DNA of 64,000 bases from WHSW01 sp963777775 (GCA_963777775.1 CAVZRL010000004.1:1-64000); one strand, 5' to 3'; positions 29,446 to 38,809 are shown, counted from the first letter of the stretch. A program made the numbers and translations. Notes: a model not told the origin generated them from the sequence alone.

Positions 29446-30066
29446 ATGGCCCTGCCGATCGCAGCCACCGGCGCTCCGCAACGCAACTGCGCGATGATCG
29501 GGCAGCTCGTGAGTCGCCCGCACGCCGATCAGCCCCGTGCCGATGACGATGAGAGACTTGCCCGGCGGCTCACGAACAGCGAGCCCGGGGCGCTGGACGA
29601 GGTCTATAGGCGCTATGGCGGGATCTGCTTCGGACTCCTGGTCAGCACGCTGCACGACCGCTCCGCCGCCGAGGACGTCCAGCAGCAGGTATTCCTCGAG
29701 GTCTGGCAACGGGCCGGCGACTACGATCGGCGGCGGGCCAGCCTGCTGACCTGGATCATGACGATCGCTCGCAGCCGCGCGATCGACCACCTTCGTCGCC
29801 GCGTCCCCGAGCCCGCCGGCGACCTCGCCACGGCGGAGCAGGGCAGCGCGACGGTCGATGAGGTCGAGGAGCTGGTCGAGCAGTGGCGCGTGGCCGGGCT
29901 GCTCGAGCGGCTTCATCCCGACGAGTCGATGGTCCTGCGCATGCGCTTCTATGACGAGCTGACCCAGTCGGAGATCGCCGAGCGCACGGGGATCCCGCTC
30001 GGGACGGTGAAGATGCGCATGGTGAGCGGCCTGAGGCGACTGCGCGAACTGCTGGAGGAGCGATGA
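29446..30066 (+). CDS. ECF sigma factor (SigK-like)
   Basis: A 206-aa extracytoplasmic-function sigma factor. Region 2 is ALDEVYRRYGGICFGLLVST through DVQQQVFLEVWQRAGDYD and LTWIMTIARSRAIDHLRRR; region 4 is LRMRFYDELTQSEIAERTGI and PLGTVKMRMVSGLRRLREL. Its 3' end overlaps the anti-sigma gene (ATGA). ATG 29446 has a GTACTT box six bases upstream; ATG 29494 is the alternative start. Its target promoters are not visible, but the divergent HtaA-like gene is a candidate. Confidence 0.9.
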   Translation: MALPIAATGAPQRNCAMIGQLVSRPHADQPRADDDERLARRLTNSEPGALDEVYRRYGGICFGLLVSTLHDRSAAEDVQQQVFLEVWQRAGDYDRRRASLLTWIMTIARSRAIDHLRRRVPEPAGDLATAEQGSATVDEVEELVEQWRVAGLLERLHPDESMVLRMRFYDELTQSEIAERTGIPLGTVKMRMVSGLRRLRELLEER

Positions 30067-30776
30067 GCGAGCCGGCACAGAAGCGAGACGAGGAGATCTC
30101 CGCCTACCTCTTGGGCGAGCTCGAGGAGGCCGAGCGGGCGGACTTCGAGCGGCGACTCGCCCGCGACCCCGAGCTGCGAGACGAGGTCGAGGGACTGCGC
30201 CCCGTGGTCTCGCGGCTGGTGGCGCTGCCGGACCAGGCCTGGGATGCCCCCGAGCCGCCGCCGCTCGGTGCGGCCGCGACGGCGCCTGGCAGGGAGCCGC
30301 AGCGAGACCGGCCACGAGCCCGGGGCTGGGCTTGGACCCCGGCTCGGGTCGCGGCTGCGGGCGCCCTTGCGGCGCTGCTGCTCGGCGCCGGCATCTGGAT
30401 CGGAACGCTCGTCGAAGACGATCCTGCCGGGACCGGAGCCGCCGGCGAGCGCTCGATCGCCCTGACGCCGCTGGGCTCCGGCGACGCCGCGCGAGGGCAG
30501 CTGACCGTGGCCGCCGACGACGGTGATCGAGCCAGCCTCAGCGTCAGCGGACTGACCCCGAACGACGGCGACTTCTACGAGGTCTGGCTGCTCGGTGACC
30601 GCGGCCTGGTTTCGCTGGGCTCCTTCCGCGTCGGGGCCGAAGGAAGCGCGACGGTCGACCTGCAGCTTCCGGTCGACCCGTCGCGCTACGGCTCGTTCGA
30701 CATCTCGCTCGAGCGCGACGACGGCGACCCCTCGCACTCGAGCGACTCGGTGTTGCGGGGCCCGGCCAGCAGCTGA
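30063..30776 (+). CDS. Anti-sigma factor, RskA family
   Basis: A 237-aa membrane anti-sigma factor. The N-terminal domain (ISAYLLGELEEAERADFERR LARDPEL) binds the sigma factor, a single membrane helix follows (VAAAGALAALLLGAGIWIG, residues about 98-116), and the outer C-terminal part has the RskA-type YEVWLLGDRGLVSLGSFRV. No HxxxCxxC zinc motif is present. Release probably depends on regulated proteolysis as in SigK/RskA. It overlaps the sigma gene by four bases, so the pair is co-translated. Confidence 0.88.
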   Translation: MSEPAQKRDEEISAYLLGELEEAERADFERRLARDPELRDEVEGLRPVVSRLVALPDQAWDAPEPPPLGAAATAPGREPQRDRPRARGWAWTPARVAAAGALAALLLGAGIWIGTLVEDDPAGTGAAGERSIALTPLGSGDAARGQLTVAADDGDRASLSVSGLTPNDGDFYEVWLLGDRGLVSLGSFRVGAEGSATVDLQLPVDPSRYGSFDISLERDDGDPSHSSDSVLRGPASS

Positions 30777-30866
30777 CCCGACGCGCTCACCTGCCGATCC
30801 CGGTTTCCCGACCCGGCGCCCGGGTACTTGCCAAGTCGCCGAACCGCGATTGCGAAGGGAGGCTTT

Positions 30867-30926
30867 ATGTACATCGGGATCGGAGCCCTGCTGATCATCG
30901 TCCTGCTGGTCATCCTGCTCGCCTAG
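30867..30926 (+). CDS. 19-residue membrane peptide
   Basis: A tiny frame encoding MYIGIGALLIIVLLVILLA, a single membrane helix. It has a strong ribosome site (AAGGGAGG ending five bases before the ATG), which few GC-rich intergenic regions would have by chance. Similar one-helix peptides occur in many bacteria. It lies 90 bases after the anti-sigma gene. Confidence 0.55.
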   Translation: MYIGIGALLIIVLLVILLA

Positions 30927-31002
30927 GCACGCCGACCGGGCCCGGGCGGTCCGGGGCGCATGCCCGGCAGTCGACCCAGGCCGGACCGCGGAAGCCGGTC
31001 AC

Positions 31003-33447
31003 CTAGCGGTGCCCCTTGAACGAGATCACCTGCTGGATCCCGGTCGGGCGGTTGGTGTAGCGCATGGTCGTCGTCAGCAGGCCGGGGGCGAACGTGATCC
31101 GCTCCCGGACCGCGTCCGAGCGCCATTGCTTGGGGTCCGGGCTGCCCTGGGCGGCCTCGAGCTCGGCGCCGGCGGCGGCCAGCGCGGTCCAGATCGCCTG
31201 CTGGCAGGCGCCCTTCTTGCCCTTGCCGCAGTAGCTGACCCGGAACGGGTCCTTGATCTTGATCCCGAGCAGCGCCCTGATGTCGCGGTCGAAGTACTGA
31301 TACCAGCCGGAGTACTGACCCATCGGGGGCAGGTCGAAGCGCCTGAACAGCGTGTTGAGCTCCTCGAGCTGGCTGCCGAGCCGCGGGCCCATGAACGCGT
31401 CGGCGATCCGGTCCCATGACCCGTCCATGACCGCGGCGCCGGGGTCGTCGATGAACCCGTCGAGGTCGCGGTCGAGCCTGCTGCCGCCGCGCTTGCGCCA
31501 GTCGATCATCACCTGCAGCATCGCGGCCGCCTGGCCGTTGGGCGGAGTCGAGCCGGCGAGCAGCCTGCGCAGCAGCGGCACGGTGTCGATCGCCCTGATG
31601 TCCTGCGTCGCGGCGGCGTTCATCGCCGCCGTGACCGAGGCGTGCGTCCACTTCCCGTTCTCGTCGGCGAGCCGGTCGAGCATCCTGGTCAGGAGGTCGT
31701 TGCGGACCGCCGAGCCGTTCTTGCCGAAGTCGTTGTCGGGGGCGGCGAAGCCGAGGGCGCCCCCCTGGTTCCAGTTCACGATCGTCCCGTCGCGCGGATC
31801 GATGCCCTGCATGTGGTCCTCGGACGGGAGGAACCCCTGCCACTCGTACTTGCCGGTCCCGAGGGTGGGCAGGCCGGGATCGACGGCGGGATCGCGGATC
31901 GGCAGCCTGCCGCTCGTGAACATCGCGATATGAGCGTTGTCGATGTAGAACGAGTTGAAGGTCTGGGGCGTTTTCGCGGCCGCCTTGAAGAAGGACTTCG
32001 GCGAGTCGACCTGCCCGTTCGAGAGCCGGCGGAAGAGGAGCTGGTCGAGCGTGTCCTCGCCGTAGCTGGAGCGCTGGGAGGAGATCGCCACCCGCTTGCC
32101 CTTTACCGTCGCGTAGGCGACCACCGGGCCGTGCACCGTGCGCATGAAGCTGATCGGCTCGCCGTCGAGGGTGCCGGCGTCGACCTGCTCCATCGGCCGG
32201 CACTCGCCCTTGTAGCGGTACATCGTGTCGCTGCCGTTGCAGAGCTTCTCGACGAACTGGTCGATGATGTCGCTGCTGGCCGAGGTGAGCGTGTTGGCGA
32301 AGTCCTCGCCGCGCCCGATCAACAGGTAGCCCGGGAACGGGGCCGAGGTCGCGCCGCGCCAGTTGAGGTCACCGGCGTGCATCTCCATCTCCCAGGTGAG
32401 CCCGGGGTAGAAGTAACCGATCTGGGGCCCGCCGACCATCAGCGGCCTGTTCGTGGCCGAACGCCCCTTGGTGATCATCAGGGTGTTCGAGGCCTGCGCC
32501 GGCTCGGTCCGGGCCGGGCGCAGGCTGGGCGTGACCTGGACCGGCTCGTAGCTGCCCGGGTCGACGATCGCGTTTCCGGTCGCGTGCTTGGGGATCTTGC
32601 CGTAAGGGAATCTGCCATCGATCGAGGTCGGCAGCTCGGCGTTCTTGAACTGGCGCAGGTCGTGAAAGACGTTGGCGCCCTTGCGCTTGCCGAGCCGCTG
32701 CTGGAGGCCGGCCAGGAACGCAGAGCGCCGCGCCTCGTCGCCGCCGCCCTGGCCCAGGAACTGGCCCTTGAGCGCGTTTAGCGCGAACACGTCGTTGCGC
32801 GTCCACGGCTCGTCGTCGAGCCCGGCGTAGGCGATGTAGTCGTTGATGCCGGAGATGTAGACGTCGATGTCGTGCAGGACGGCTCGCCCCTCCTTGCCGG
32901 CGCTCTCGAGCACCTGGGATTGCTTGGCGAGCTGGGCCTCGGTTTCGGCGCTCGGGGTGAACGAGTGCAGGTCGCGGATCAGGCTGATCGCGGTCACGCC
33001 GGGGACGTCGATCGCGGCGACGCGCGCGTTGTAGCGAGCCTGCTCGCCGAGCAGACGGCGGTCCTCTGCGGCGATCCAGCCGGCCGCCCAGACGCCGTCG
33101 TCGTGGGTCTGGCCGGTGACGTGGGGGACGTTGAAGCGATCGCGCTCGATCGTCACCCCGGGGCGGGGCACCGGCTCGATCGTCGCCGGCCCGTCGGGGC
33201 CGACGCCGAACCCCTCCGACTTGAAATAGGTGTCGAGGTCGCTTTCGGAGACCTGGTCGAAGAGCGGCGTCAAGCCGTCGTACATCAGCGCCTGGCTGTC
33301 GGCCTCGGGGGGGACCGGGAGGCCGCCCCACTGGCCGGAGGGGAGGATGTTGAGCGCCGTCTGCGCGTAGTCCTTCGCGCCGGCGGCCGGCGCCGCGAAC
33401 GCGAGCAGCGAAGCCGTAACGCCCAGAGCCCTCAACCCGATCCGCAT
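31003..33447 (-). CDS. Penicillin-acylase family Ntn hydrolase
   Basis: An 814-aa secreted member of the penicillin amidase (S45) family, made as a precursor that cleaves itself. After a signal peptide (LGVTASLLAFAAPAAG) comes the alpha chain (PGVTIERDRFNVPHVTGQTH, DGVWAAGWIAAEDRRLL). The new N-terminal Ser of the beta chain is in QASNTLMITKGRSATNRPL, and further hallmarks are GGPQIGYFYPGLTWEMEMHA and VHGPVVA. Substrates may be acyl-homoserine lactones, penicillins or other amides; the sequence does not decide. GAGGAGGGG precedes the ATG. Monocistronic. Confidence 0.9.
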   Translation of the reverse strand: MRIGLRALGVTASLLAFAAPAAGAKDYAQTALNILPSGQWGGLPVPPEADSQALMYDGLTPLFDQVSESDLDTYFKSEGFGVGPDGPATIEPVPRPGVTIERDRFNVPHVTGQTHDDGVWAAGWIAAEDRRLLGEQARYNARVAAIDVPGVTAISLIRDLHSFTPSAETEAQLAKQSQVLESAGKEGRAVLHDIDVYISGINDYIAYAGLDDEPWTRNDVFALNALKGQFLGQGGGDEARRSAFLAGLQQRLGKRKGANVFHDLRQFKNAELPTSIDGRFPYGKIPKHATGNAIVDPGSYEPVQVTPSLRPARTEPAQASNTLMITKGRSATNRPLMVGGPQIGYFYPGLTWEMEMHAGDLNWRGATSAPFPGYLLIGRGEDFANTLTSASSDIIDQFVEKLCNGSDTMYRYKGECRPMEQVDAGTLDGEPISFMRTVHGPVVAYATVKGKRVAISSQRSSYGEDTLDQLLFRRLSNGQVDSPKSFFKAAAKTPQTFNSFYIDNAHIAMFTSGRLPIRDPAVDPGLPTLGTGKYEWQGFLPSEDHMQGIDPRDGTIVNWNQGGALGFAAPDNDFGKNGSAVRNDLLTRMLDRLADENGKWTHASVTAAMNAAATQDIRAIDTVPLLRRLLAGSTPPNGQAAAMLQVMIDWRKRGGSRLDRDLDGFIDDPGAAVMDGSWDRIADAFMGPRLGSQLEELNTLFRRFDLPPMGQYSGWYQYFDRDIRALLGIKIKDPFRVSYCGKGKKGACQQAIWTALAAAGAELEAAQGSPDPKQWRSDAVRERITFAPGLLTTTMRYTNRPTGIQQVISFKGHR

Positions 33448-33496
33448 CCTGCCCCTCCTCGGTCGCCGGAACCGAGCAACGTTATACGTACCCGGG

Positions 33497-33736
33497 TCAG
33501 TTGCGGTGGACGGCGATCATCGTCCCGAGTGCCGTGACGCAGATCATCCCGAGCACCACCCACTCGGCCCACGAATCGAGGTCGAACGCCGCCGCGTAGG
33601 CGAGCATCGCGAGCACGGCGAGCAGAACCACGGTCAGGATCCGGATGTGCTGCTGCTGGCGCCGGACCTTCTCGGGGTGAGGCAGCGCGCTGGTCGGCGT
33701 GTGCAGGCGGTGGTGCGACGGCTCCGAGTCGCTCAT
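33497..33736 (-). CDS. Small two-helix membrane protein
   Basis: A 79-aa protein with a polar histidine-rich N terminus (MSDSEPSHHRLHTPTSALPH), a basic stretch, and two membrane helices (ILTVVLLAVLAMLAYAAAF, WVVLGMICVTALGTMIAV). A TATAGT box six bases upstream of ATG 33736 indicates a leaderless mRNA. Not recognised. Confidence 0.68.
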   Translation of the reverse strand: MSDSEPSHHRLHTPTSALPHPEKVRRQQQHIRILTVVLLAVLAMLAYAAAFDLDSWAEWVVLGMICVTALGTMIAVHRN

Positions 33737-33742
33737 CGGGCC

Positions 33743-33774
33743 ACTATATGGCCGCCGGGCGGCGCGAATATGCT
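33743..33774. promoter_or_regulatory. Divergent pair of leaderless -10 boxes
   Basis: TATAGT on the minus strand (33748-33743) lies six bases from ATG 33736, and TATGCT on the plus strand (33769-33774) lies eight bases from ATG 33783. The two promoters sit back to back within 32 bases. Confidence 0.55.
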
Positions 33775-33782
33775 CGCCGCCG

Positions 33783-35543
33783 ATGCTCGGTGCCTACGCG
33801 TCGTTCCTGATCGTGCTCGGCGCTGCGGCGACGATCGGCCAGGCGATTCTCGTCGCCTGCGGGCGTCGCGGCTGGTCGCCCCTCGCACCCGCCGTCGGTC
33901 TCGCTGCGCTCTGCGCGCTCGCCTGGTGGACCGTGCGCCTGCCCGGCGAGGGGACCGCGGCGCTGATCGCGATCACGATCGCGGCAGCGGGCTCGGCGCT
34001 CTTCCTGCGCGGCCGGCTGACCGGGGCCGGAGCGGGCCTTCGCCGAGACCTCGTCGTGGCGCTGGCGGCGCTACTCGTCGCCTCGCTGCCGTTCATCGTC
34101 GAGGCGCGCTTCGGAATCCTCGGCACCGGGCTCAACCCCGACATGTCCCAGCACCTGTTCGCAGCCGACCGGCTCGCCGCCGGCGACAGCGAGCGGCTGA
34201 TCGCCGAGGGCTATCCGCTCGGCCCGCACGCGATCGTGGTCGCGGTCGCGGCGCTCGGGCCGAGCATGGTGGAGGCGTTCAACGGGCTGATGCTGGCGGT
34301 CGCGGTTGCTGCCTGCCTGGCGCCGCTGGCGCTGCTCGACGGGCTCTCGAACTGGCGCCGGGCGGGTGCCGCGCTCTGCATCGGCCTCGCCTACCTGGTC
34401 GCAGCCTCCTTCGTCCAGGGCTCCTTCAAGGAGACCCTGCAGGCGCTGTTCGTGCTCGGGTTCGCGATCGCACTTATGCGCCCCGCACAAGCCCCGCCGA
34501 CCGGCGAGGGCGAGGCGCCGGCCACGCTCGCAGCCGTGCCGCTCGTGGTGCTCGCGATCGGCAGCGCCTACGCCTACAGCTTTCCCGGGCTCGCCTGGCT
34601 CGCGGGCGCGCTCGCGGTCTGGGCTGCGATCGAGCTCGCGCGCGCGACGCGCCGCGGTGCCCTCGGGCCAACGCTGCGAGCCGCGCGGCCGGCGCTCCGG
34701 GGCGCCTCCGTCGCAGTCGCGATCCTGCTGCTCGCGATCGCCCCCGAGCTCGGCCGGATGGCCGAGTTCGCGAGCTTCGAGACCTTCGATCCGACCGGGG
34801 CCGGGCTGGGCAACCTGTTCGACCGGCTCTCGCCGCTCGAGGCGCTCGGGATCTGGCCCTCGGGGGACTTCCGGGTCGAGCCCGGCGGCGGGTTCGCGCC
34901 CGGGTTCCTGTTCTACCTAGGGGCCGGGTTCGGGCTCGCGGCGCTGTGCTTCGGGATCGGCTGGTGGCTGCGCCGCGGCGAGCGCGCGGTACCGGCGGCA
35001 CTGACCGCCGCGGCGCTGCTCTGGCTCTACGCGCTGCTCGCGGGCACCCCCTATCAGGAGGCAAAGGCGCTGGTCCTCGCGGCGCCCCTGGTCGCGCTGG
35101 TCTCGGCCCGGGCGCTGGCCGCCGCCGCGCCGGCGGCGCTGCTCGCCGCGTTCCTGCTCGCCGCCGGCGGCTCGAGCGTTCTCGCCCTTGCCAACGGGCC
35201 GGTCGGACCCCGCGGCTACTCGCCCGAGCTCGCCGAGCTCGCGCCCGAGCTCGGCCCCGGTTCGACCTTCGTCTTCGCCCCACCGGAGCTGCTCGACGAC
35301 CAGCACGGCCTCGACTACCTGCTCTGGGAGCTGCGCGGGAACCGGATCTGCGTCGAGCGGCTCGATCACGGCAATCTCGGGCCGGCGGCCCAAGGATCGT
35401 CGCTGCTTGTGACGATCGACGAGGCTGGAGCGGTGGTCCCGGAGGGCACCTACGCAAACCGGGGCGCCGAGGGCCCCGGACCCTGCCCGCTGATTCGCGA
35501 CGCGGCGCGAGCCGATCCCTCTGCCGCCGATGCTGGGTCGTAG
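33783..35543 (+). CDS. Polytopic membrane protein, possible GT-C type
   Basis: A 586-aa protein with about 12 hydrophobic helices and a soluble C-terminal part (YSPELAELAPELGPGSTFVF onwards). A luminal-type loop after the first helices has NPDMSQHLFAADRLAAGD, and a second has FDPTGAGLGNLFDRLSPLEA. Such topology fits GT-C glycosyltransferases or polymer ligases that use lipid-linked sugars, but no DxD/E-type motif is secure. It stands next to the exopolysaccharide genes. ATG 33783 is fixed by a TATGCT box eight bases upstream. Confidence 0.65.
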   Translation: MLGAYASFLIVLGAAATIGQAILVACGRRGWSPLAPAVGLAALCALAWWTVRLPGEGTAALIAITIAAAGSALFLRGRLTGAGAGLRRDLVVALAALLVASLPFIVEARFGILGTGLNPDMSQHLFAADRLAAGDSERLIAEGYPLGPHAIVVAVAALGPSMVEAFNGLMLAVAVAACLAPLALLDGLSNWRRAGAALCIGLAYLVAASFVQGSFKETLQALFVLGFAIALMRPAQAPPTGEGEAPATLAAVPLVVLAIGSAYAYSFPGLAWLAGALAVWAAIELARATRRGALGPTLRAARPALRGASVAVAILLLAIAPELGRMAEFASFETFDPTGAGLGNLFDRLSPLEALGIWPSGDFRVEPGGGFAPGFLFYLGAGFGLAALCFGIGWWLRRGERAVPAALTAAALLWLYALLAGTPYQEAKALVLAAPLVALVSARALAAAAPAALLAAFLLAAGGSSVLALANGPVGPRGYSPELAELAPELGPGSTFVFAPPELLDDQHGLDYLLWELRGNRICVERLDHGNLGPAAQGSSLLVTIDEAGAVVPEGTYANRGAEGPGPCPLIRDAARADPSAADAGS

Positions 35544-35555
35544 TATCTCGGCGGC

Positions 35556-36563
35556 GTGAGCGGATCGCCGTTTAGGCCGTCCGTCGCGCTGCCGATAGTG
35601 GACGTCAGAAGCATGATCGAACTCCCAGAAGACACAGCGGCATTCATCGACAATCTCGCGGGCAAGCTCGCCGAGGCGGTCCGCGAGCTCGGCCGCCGCG
35701 GCGCTGTCGTCGCGGTTTCGGGGGGCGTCGACTCGGGCGTCGTCGCGGCGCTCAGCGTCCGCGCGCTCGGCCCCGAGCGGGTGATGTGCCTGCGGCTTCC
35801 CGAGCGTGACGTCGGCGACAGCTCCTCCGACCTCGGGCTGGAGCTGGCCGAGAAGCTCGGCTGCGCGACCGTCGAAGAGCCGATCACCGGGGCGCTTGAG
35901 GCGCTCGGGTGCTACAGCAAGCGCGACGACGCTATCCGCAAGGTCTTCCCCGACTACGAGCCGAGCTGGCGCCACAAGCTCGTCCGCTCGCCGGCCTCGG
36001 GGGGGATGATCGTCTTCTCGCTCGTGGTCGAGCGTCCCGACGGGACCACCGATCAACGCCGGATGCCGGGCGAGCCCTATCGCGAGCTGCTCGCCGCGAC
36101 CAACATGAAGCAGCGGGTGCGCAAGCTGCTCGAGTACAGCTGGGCGGACCGCCTGCACTACGCGGTGATGGGGACCCCGAACCTGCTCGAGTACGACCAG
36201 GGCTTCTTCGTCAAGGGCGGCGACGGGCTCGCCGACGTGAAGCCGATCGCCGGCCTGTACAAGAGCCAGGTCTACGCCCTGGCGCGGGAGCTCGGGCTGC
36301 CCGAGGGGATCGCCAACCGCTCGCCGACGACCGAGACCTTCAGCCTCCCGCAGACCCAGGAGGAGTTCTACTTCGGCCATCCCTACGAGCGCATGGACCT
36401 GCTCGTCCAGGGCCACGACGAGAAGGTCCCGGCGGCTGATCTCGCGCCGCGGGTGGACCTGACCCCGGACGAGGTCGAGGCCGCCTACGGCGAGATCGAG
36501 CGCAGGCGGGTCGCGACCGAGTACCTTCACGCGCCGGCGGTCCTGCTCGACGGCTCGGACTGA
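35556..36563 (+). CDS. NAD synthase-like ATP-PP enzyme
   Basis: A 335-aa protein of the NadE family. It has the PP-loop VAVSGGVDSGVVAALSVRAL (residues 52-71), the GTPNLLEYDQGFF segment, the KGGDGLADVKPIAGLYKSQV motif and RSPTTETFSLPQTQEEFYFG. NadE makes NAD from deamido-NAD and ammonia. This copy lacks a glutaminase domain and lies directly before an AsnB-type amidotransferase and a carrier protein/ligase pair, so it may activate another carboxylate. GTG 35556 follows a TAGTAT box by nine bases; ATG 35613 is the alternative. Confidence 0.75.
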   Translation: MSGSPFRPSVALPIVDVRSMIELPEDTAAFIDNLAGKLAEAVRELGRRGAVVAVSGGVDSGVVAALSVRALGPERVMCLRLPERDVGDSSSDLGLELAEKLGCATVEEPITGALEALGCYSKRDDAIRKVFPDYEPSWRHKLVRSPASGGMIVFSLVVERPDGTTDQRRMPGEPYRELLAATNMKQRVRKLLEYSWADRLHYAVMGTPNLLEYDQGFFVKGGDGLADVKPIAGLYKSQVYALARELGLPEGIANRSPTTETFSLPQTQEEFYFGHPYERMDLLVQGHDEKVPAADLAPRVDLTPDEVEAAYGEIERRRVATEYLHAPAVLLDGSD

Positions 36564-36564
36564 G

Positions 36565-38550
36565 ATGTGCGGGGTAGGCGGAATCGTTCGGCCCGAGCCG
36601 AGCTCGCCGGTCGACGAGCAGGCGCTGCTGCGGATCGCCCGCGCGATCCGCCACCGCGGGCCGGACGGGTTCGGGCTGCTGCTCGACCACGGCGCCGGCC
36701 TGGTCTCGACCCGGCTCGCGATCATCGACCTCCCCGACGGCTGGCAGCCGTTCGAGGCCGGCCACCAGGGCGCCGCCCTGGTCTACAACGGCGAGGTCTA
36801 CAACTTCATCGAGCTGCGCGCCGAGCTCGAGGCGGCGGGGGAGACGTTCGAGACCCGAAGCGACACCGAGGTGGTCCTGCGGCTGCTCGAGCGCGACGGC
36901 CTCGACGGCCTGGCGCGCCTGAACGGGCAGTTCGCGCTTGCCTGGTGGCATCCCGAGGCGCGTCGGCTGACCCTGGTCCGCGACCGCTTCGGCGTCCGGC
37001 CTCTGCACTACTCGCTGCGCGACGACGGCACCCTCGTCTTCGGCTCGGAGGCCAAGGCCCTGTTCGCCTCCGGCGAGCTCGCCGCCGAGCCCGACCTGGC
37101 GGGGATCGACGACGTGTTCACGCTCTGGGGCCCGCGGGCGCCGCAGACCGCGTTCGCGGGGGTGCGCCAGGTGCCGCCGGGCGGCCTGGTCGTCTGGGAA
37201 CGCGGCGAGATCGTCGCCGAACGGCGCTGGTGGGTCCCCGAGTACGGTGACGACGAGCCTCCCGAGGGCGACCTCGACGAGCTGCTGCGCGACAGCGTGC
37301 GGCTGCGGCTGCGCGCCGACGTCCCCGTCGGCACCTACCTCTCGGGTGGGCTCGACTCGAGCCTGATCACCGCCCTCGCCCAGGCCGAGACCGAGGGCGA
37401 GCTGCGCACCTTCTCGGTCGCCTTCCGCGATCCTCGCTACGACGAGAGCGCCTTCCAGCAGGAGGTCGCCGAGGCGATCGGGACCCGCCACCACGTCGTC
37501 CGGGTGGGCACCGGCGAGATCACCGGCGCCTTCGAGGAGGTCGTGCGCCACGCCGAGGTTCCGCTCGTGCGCACGGCGCCGGTCCCGCTCTACCTGCTCG
37601 CCCGGCAGGTGCGGGAGGCGGGGATCACCGTGATCGCGACCGGCGAGGGCGCCGACGAGCTGTTCTGGGGCTATGACCTGTTCAAGGAGGTGGCGCTGCG
37701 CGAGCTCAACGCCACCGAGCCCGAGCGCGCGGAGGAGCTGCTCGATCAGCTCTACTCCTACCTCGGCCCGGCGGCGGCACGGCGCGGGCCGGCGTGGCGG
37801 CGCTTCCTGCTCGAGACCGGCGCCGACGACGAGCTGCTTGGCTCGCACCTGACCCGGGTTGCCGCGACCGCAGGCGTCAAGGCGCTCTATCGGCCCGAGG
37901 TCGCCGAGCAGATCGGCGCCGATGCCTCGCTCGAGCGTCTGCGCGGACAGGTCCCCGCCGATGCGACGGGCTGGAGCAGGCTCGAGCGCGCGGCCTGGCT
38001 CGAGGTGACGACCCTGCTCGAGCCCTATCTGCTCGCCGCACAGGGCGACCGGGTTGCGATGGCCCACGGTGTCGAGGGCCGCTATCCGTTCCTCGACCAC
38101 CGCGTCTTCGCCTACGCCGTCCGGCTCCCCGCCGAGGCCAAGCTCGACGGCCTGCGCGAGAAGGCCGCTCTGCGCGAGCTCGCGGAGCGGGTCCTGCCGG
38201 CGACGATCGCGGGCCGCGGCAAGCAGCCCTACCGCGCTCCGGAGGTCGAGCCGTTCTTCGCCGATGACGCTCCGGCCTGGGTCGAGGAGGCGCTCAGCCC
38301 GGCGGCCCTCGCCGAGGTCGGGATCTGGGACCCGCCGCGGGTCGAGGGACTGGTGCGCCGCTGTCGCGCCGGCCGGGCGACCGGGATGCGCGAGGGGATG
38401 GCGCTGATCGGGGTTCTCTCGACCCAGCTCTGGCACCGTGCGTTCATCGGCGTTCCGCTCGCCGACTACGGTGCCGAGACGACCGAGCCACGGGTGAGAA
38501 TCGACCGCACCGACCGGCCCGTCCGACCACTAGCGAAGGAGGTCTCATGA
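36565..38550 (+). CDS. Asparagine synthase-type amidotransferase
   Basis: A 661-aa glutamine-dependent amidotransferase. Cys2 (MCGVGG) is the glutaminase nucleophile and RGPDG (31-35) and YNGEVYN (74-80) complete that domain. The synthetase PP-loop is LSGGLDSSL (259-267), followed by ATGEGADELFWGYD and LLAAQGDRVAMAHGVEGRYP. It could make asparagine, but in this setting (carrier protein and AMP ligase following with overlap) it more likely amidates a sugar acid or lipid-linked intermediate, as the exosortase-associated amidotransferases are thought to do. Its start lies one base after the NadE-like stop. Confidence 0.85.
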   Translation: MCGVGGIVRPEPSSPVDEQALLRIARAIRHRGPDGFGLLLDHGAGLVSTRLAIIDLPDGWQPFEAGHQGAALVYNGEVYNFIELRAELEAAGETFETRSDTEVVLRLLERDGLDGLARLNGQFALAWWHPEARRLTLVRDRFGVRPLHYSLRDDGTLVFGSEAKALFASGELAAEPDLAGIDDVFTLWGPRAPQTAFAGVRQVPPGGLVVWERGEIVAERRWWVPEYGDDEPPEGDLDELLRDSVRLRLRADVPVGTYLSGGLDSSLITALAQAETEGELRTFSVAFRDPRYDESAFQQEVAEAIGTRHHVVRVGTGEITGAFEEVVRHAEVPLVRTAPVPLYLLARQVREAGITVIATGEGADELFWGYDLFKEVALRELNATEPERAEELLDQLYSYLGPAAARRGPAWRRFLLETGADDELLGSHLTRVAATAGVKALYRPEVAEQIGADASLERLRGQVPADATGWSRLERAAWLEVTTLLEPYLLAAQGDRVAMAHGVEGRYPFLDHRVFAYAVRLPAEAKLDGLREKAALRELAERVLPATIAGRGKQPYRAPEVEPFFADDAPAWVEEALSPAALAEVGIWDPPRVEGLVRRCRAGRATGMREGMALIGVLSTQLWHRAFIGVPLADYGAETTEPRVRIDRTDRPVRPLAKEVS

Positions 38551-38807
38551 CCGCAGGCGATGACGGCGTGCGCAAGGAGATGCGCACCTTCATCGAGGAC
38601 AACTTCCTCTACATGCACCCCGGCACCGAGCTCGCCGACGGCGACGACCTGCTCAAGCTCGGGATCATCGACTCCCTCGGCTTCGTCGAGCTGGTCGAGG
38701 AGGTGCAGAGCCGCTACGGAATCGCGGTCGACGACGTCGAGATCACCGAGGAGAACTTCGGCTCGATCGACGCGATCACCGGTTTCGTGGCCGCCAAGCA
38801 AGGCTAG
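38547..38807 (+). CDS. Acyl carrier protein
   Basis: An 86-aa carrier protein with the phosphopantetheine site LGIIDSLGFVELVEEV (Ser43) and typical four-helix spacing (EMRTFIEDNFLYMHP, EEVQSRYGIAVDDVEI, AITGFVAAKQG). It starts in a four-base overlap with the amidotransferase gene and is followed two bases later by the AMP ligase, its likely loading enzyme. It serves this cluster rather than general fatty-acid synthesis (inferred from context). Confidence 0.9.
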   Translation: MTAGDDGVRKEMRTFIEDNFLYMHPGTELADGDDLLKLGIIDSLGFVELVEEVQSRYGIAVDDVEITEENFGSIDAITGFVAAKQG

Positions 38808-38809
38808 CC

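Noticed and set aside
33783..35543. Exosortase for the polysaccharide locus
   Set aside because: The protein is polytopic and well placed, but I see no conserved Cys, Arg and His triad in the right helices, and it is much longer than exosortases.
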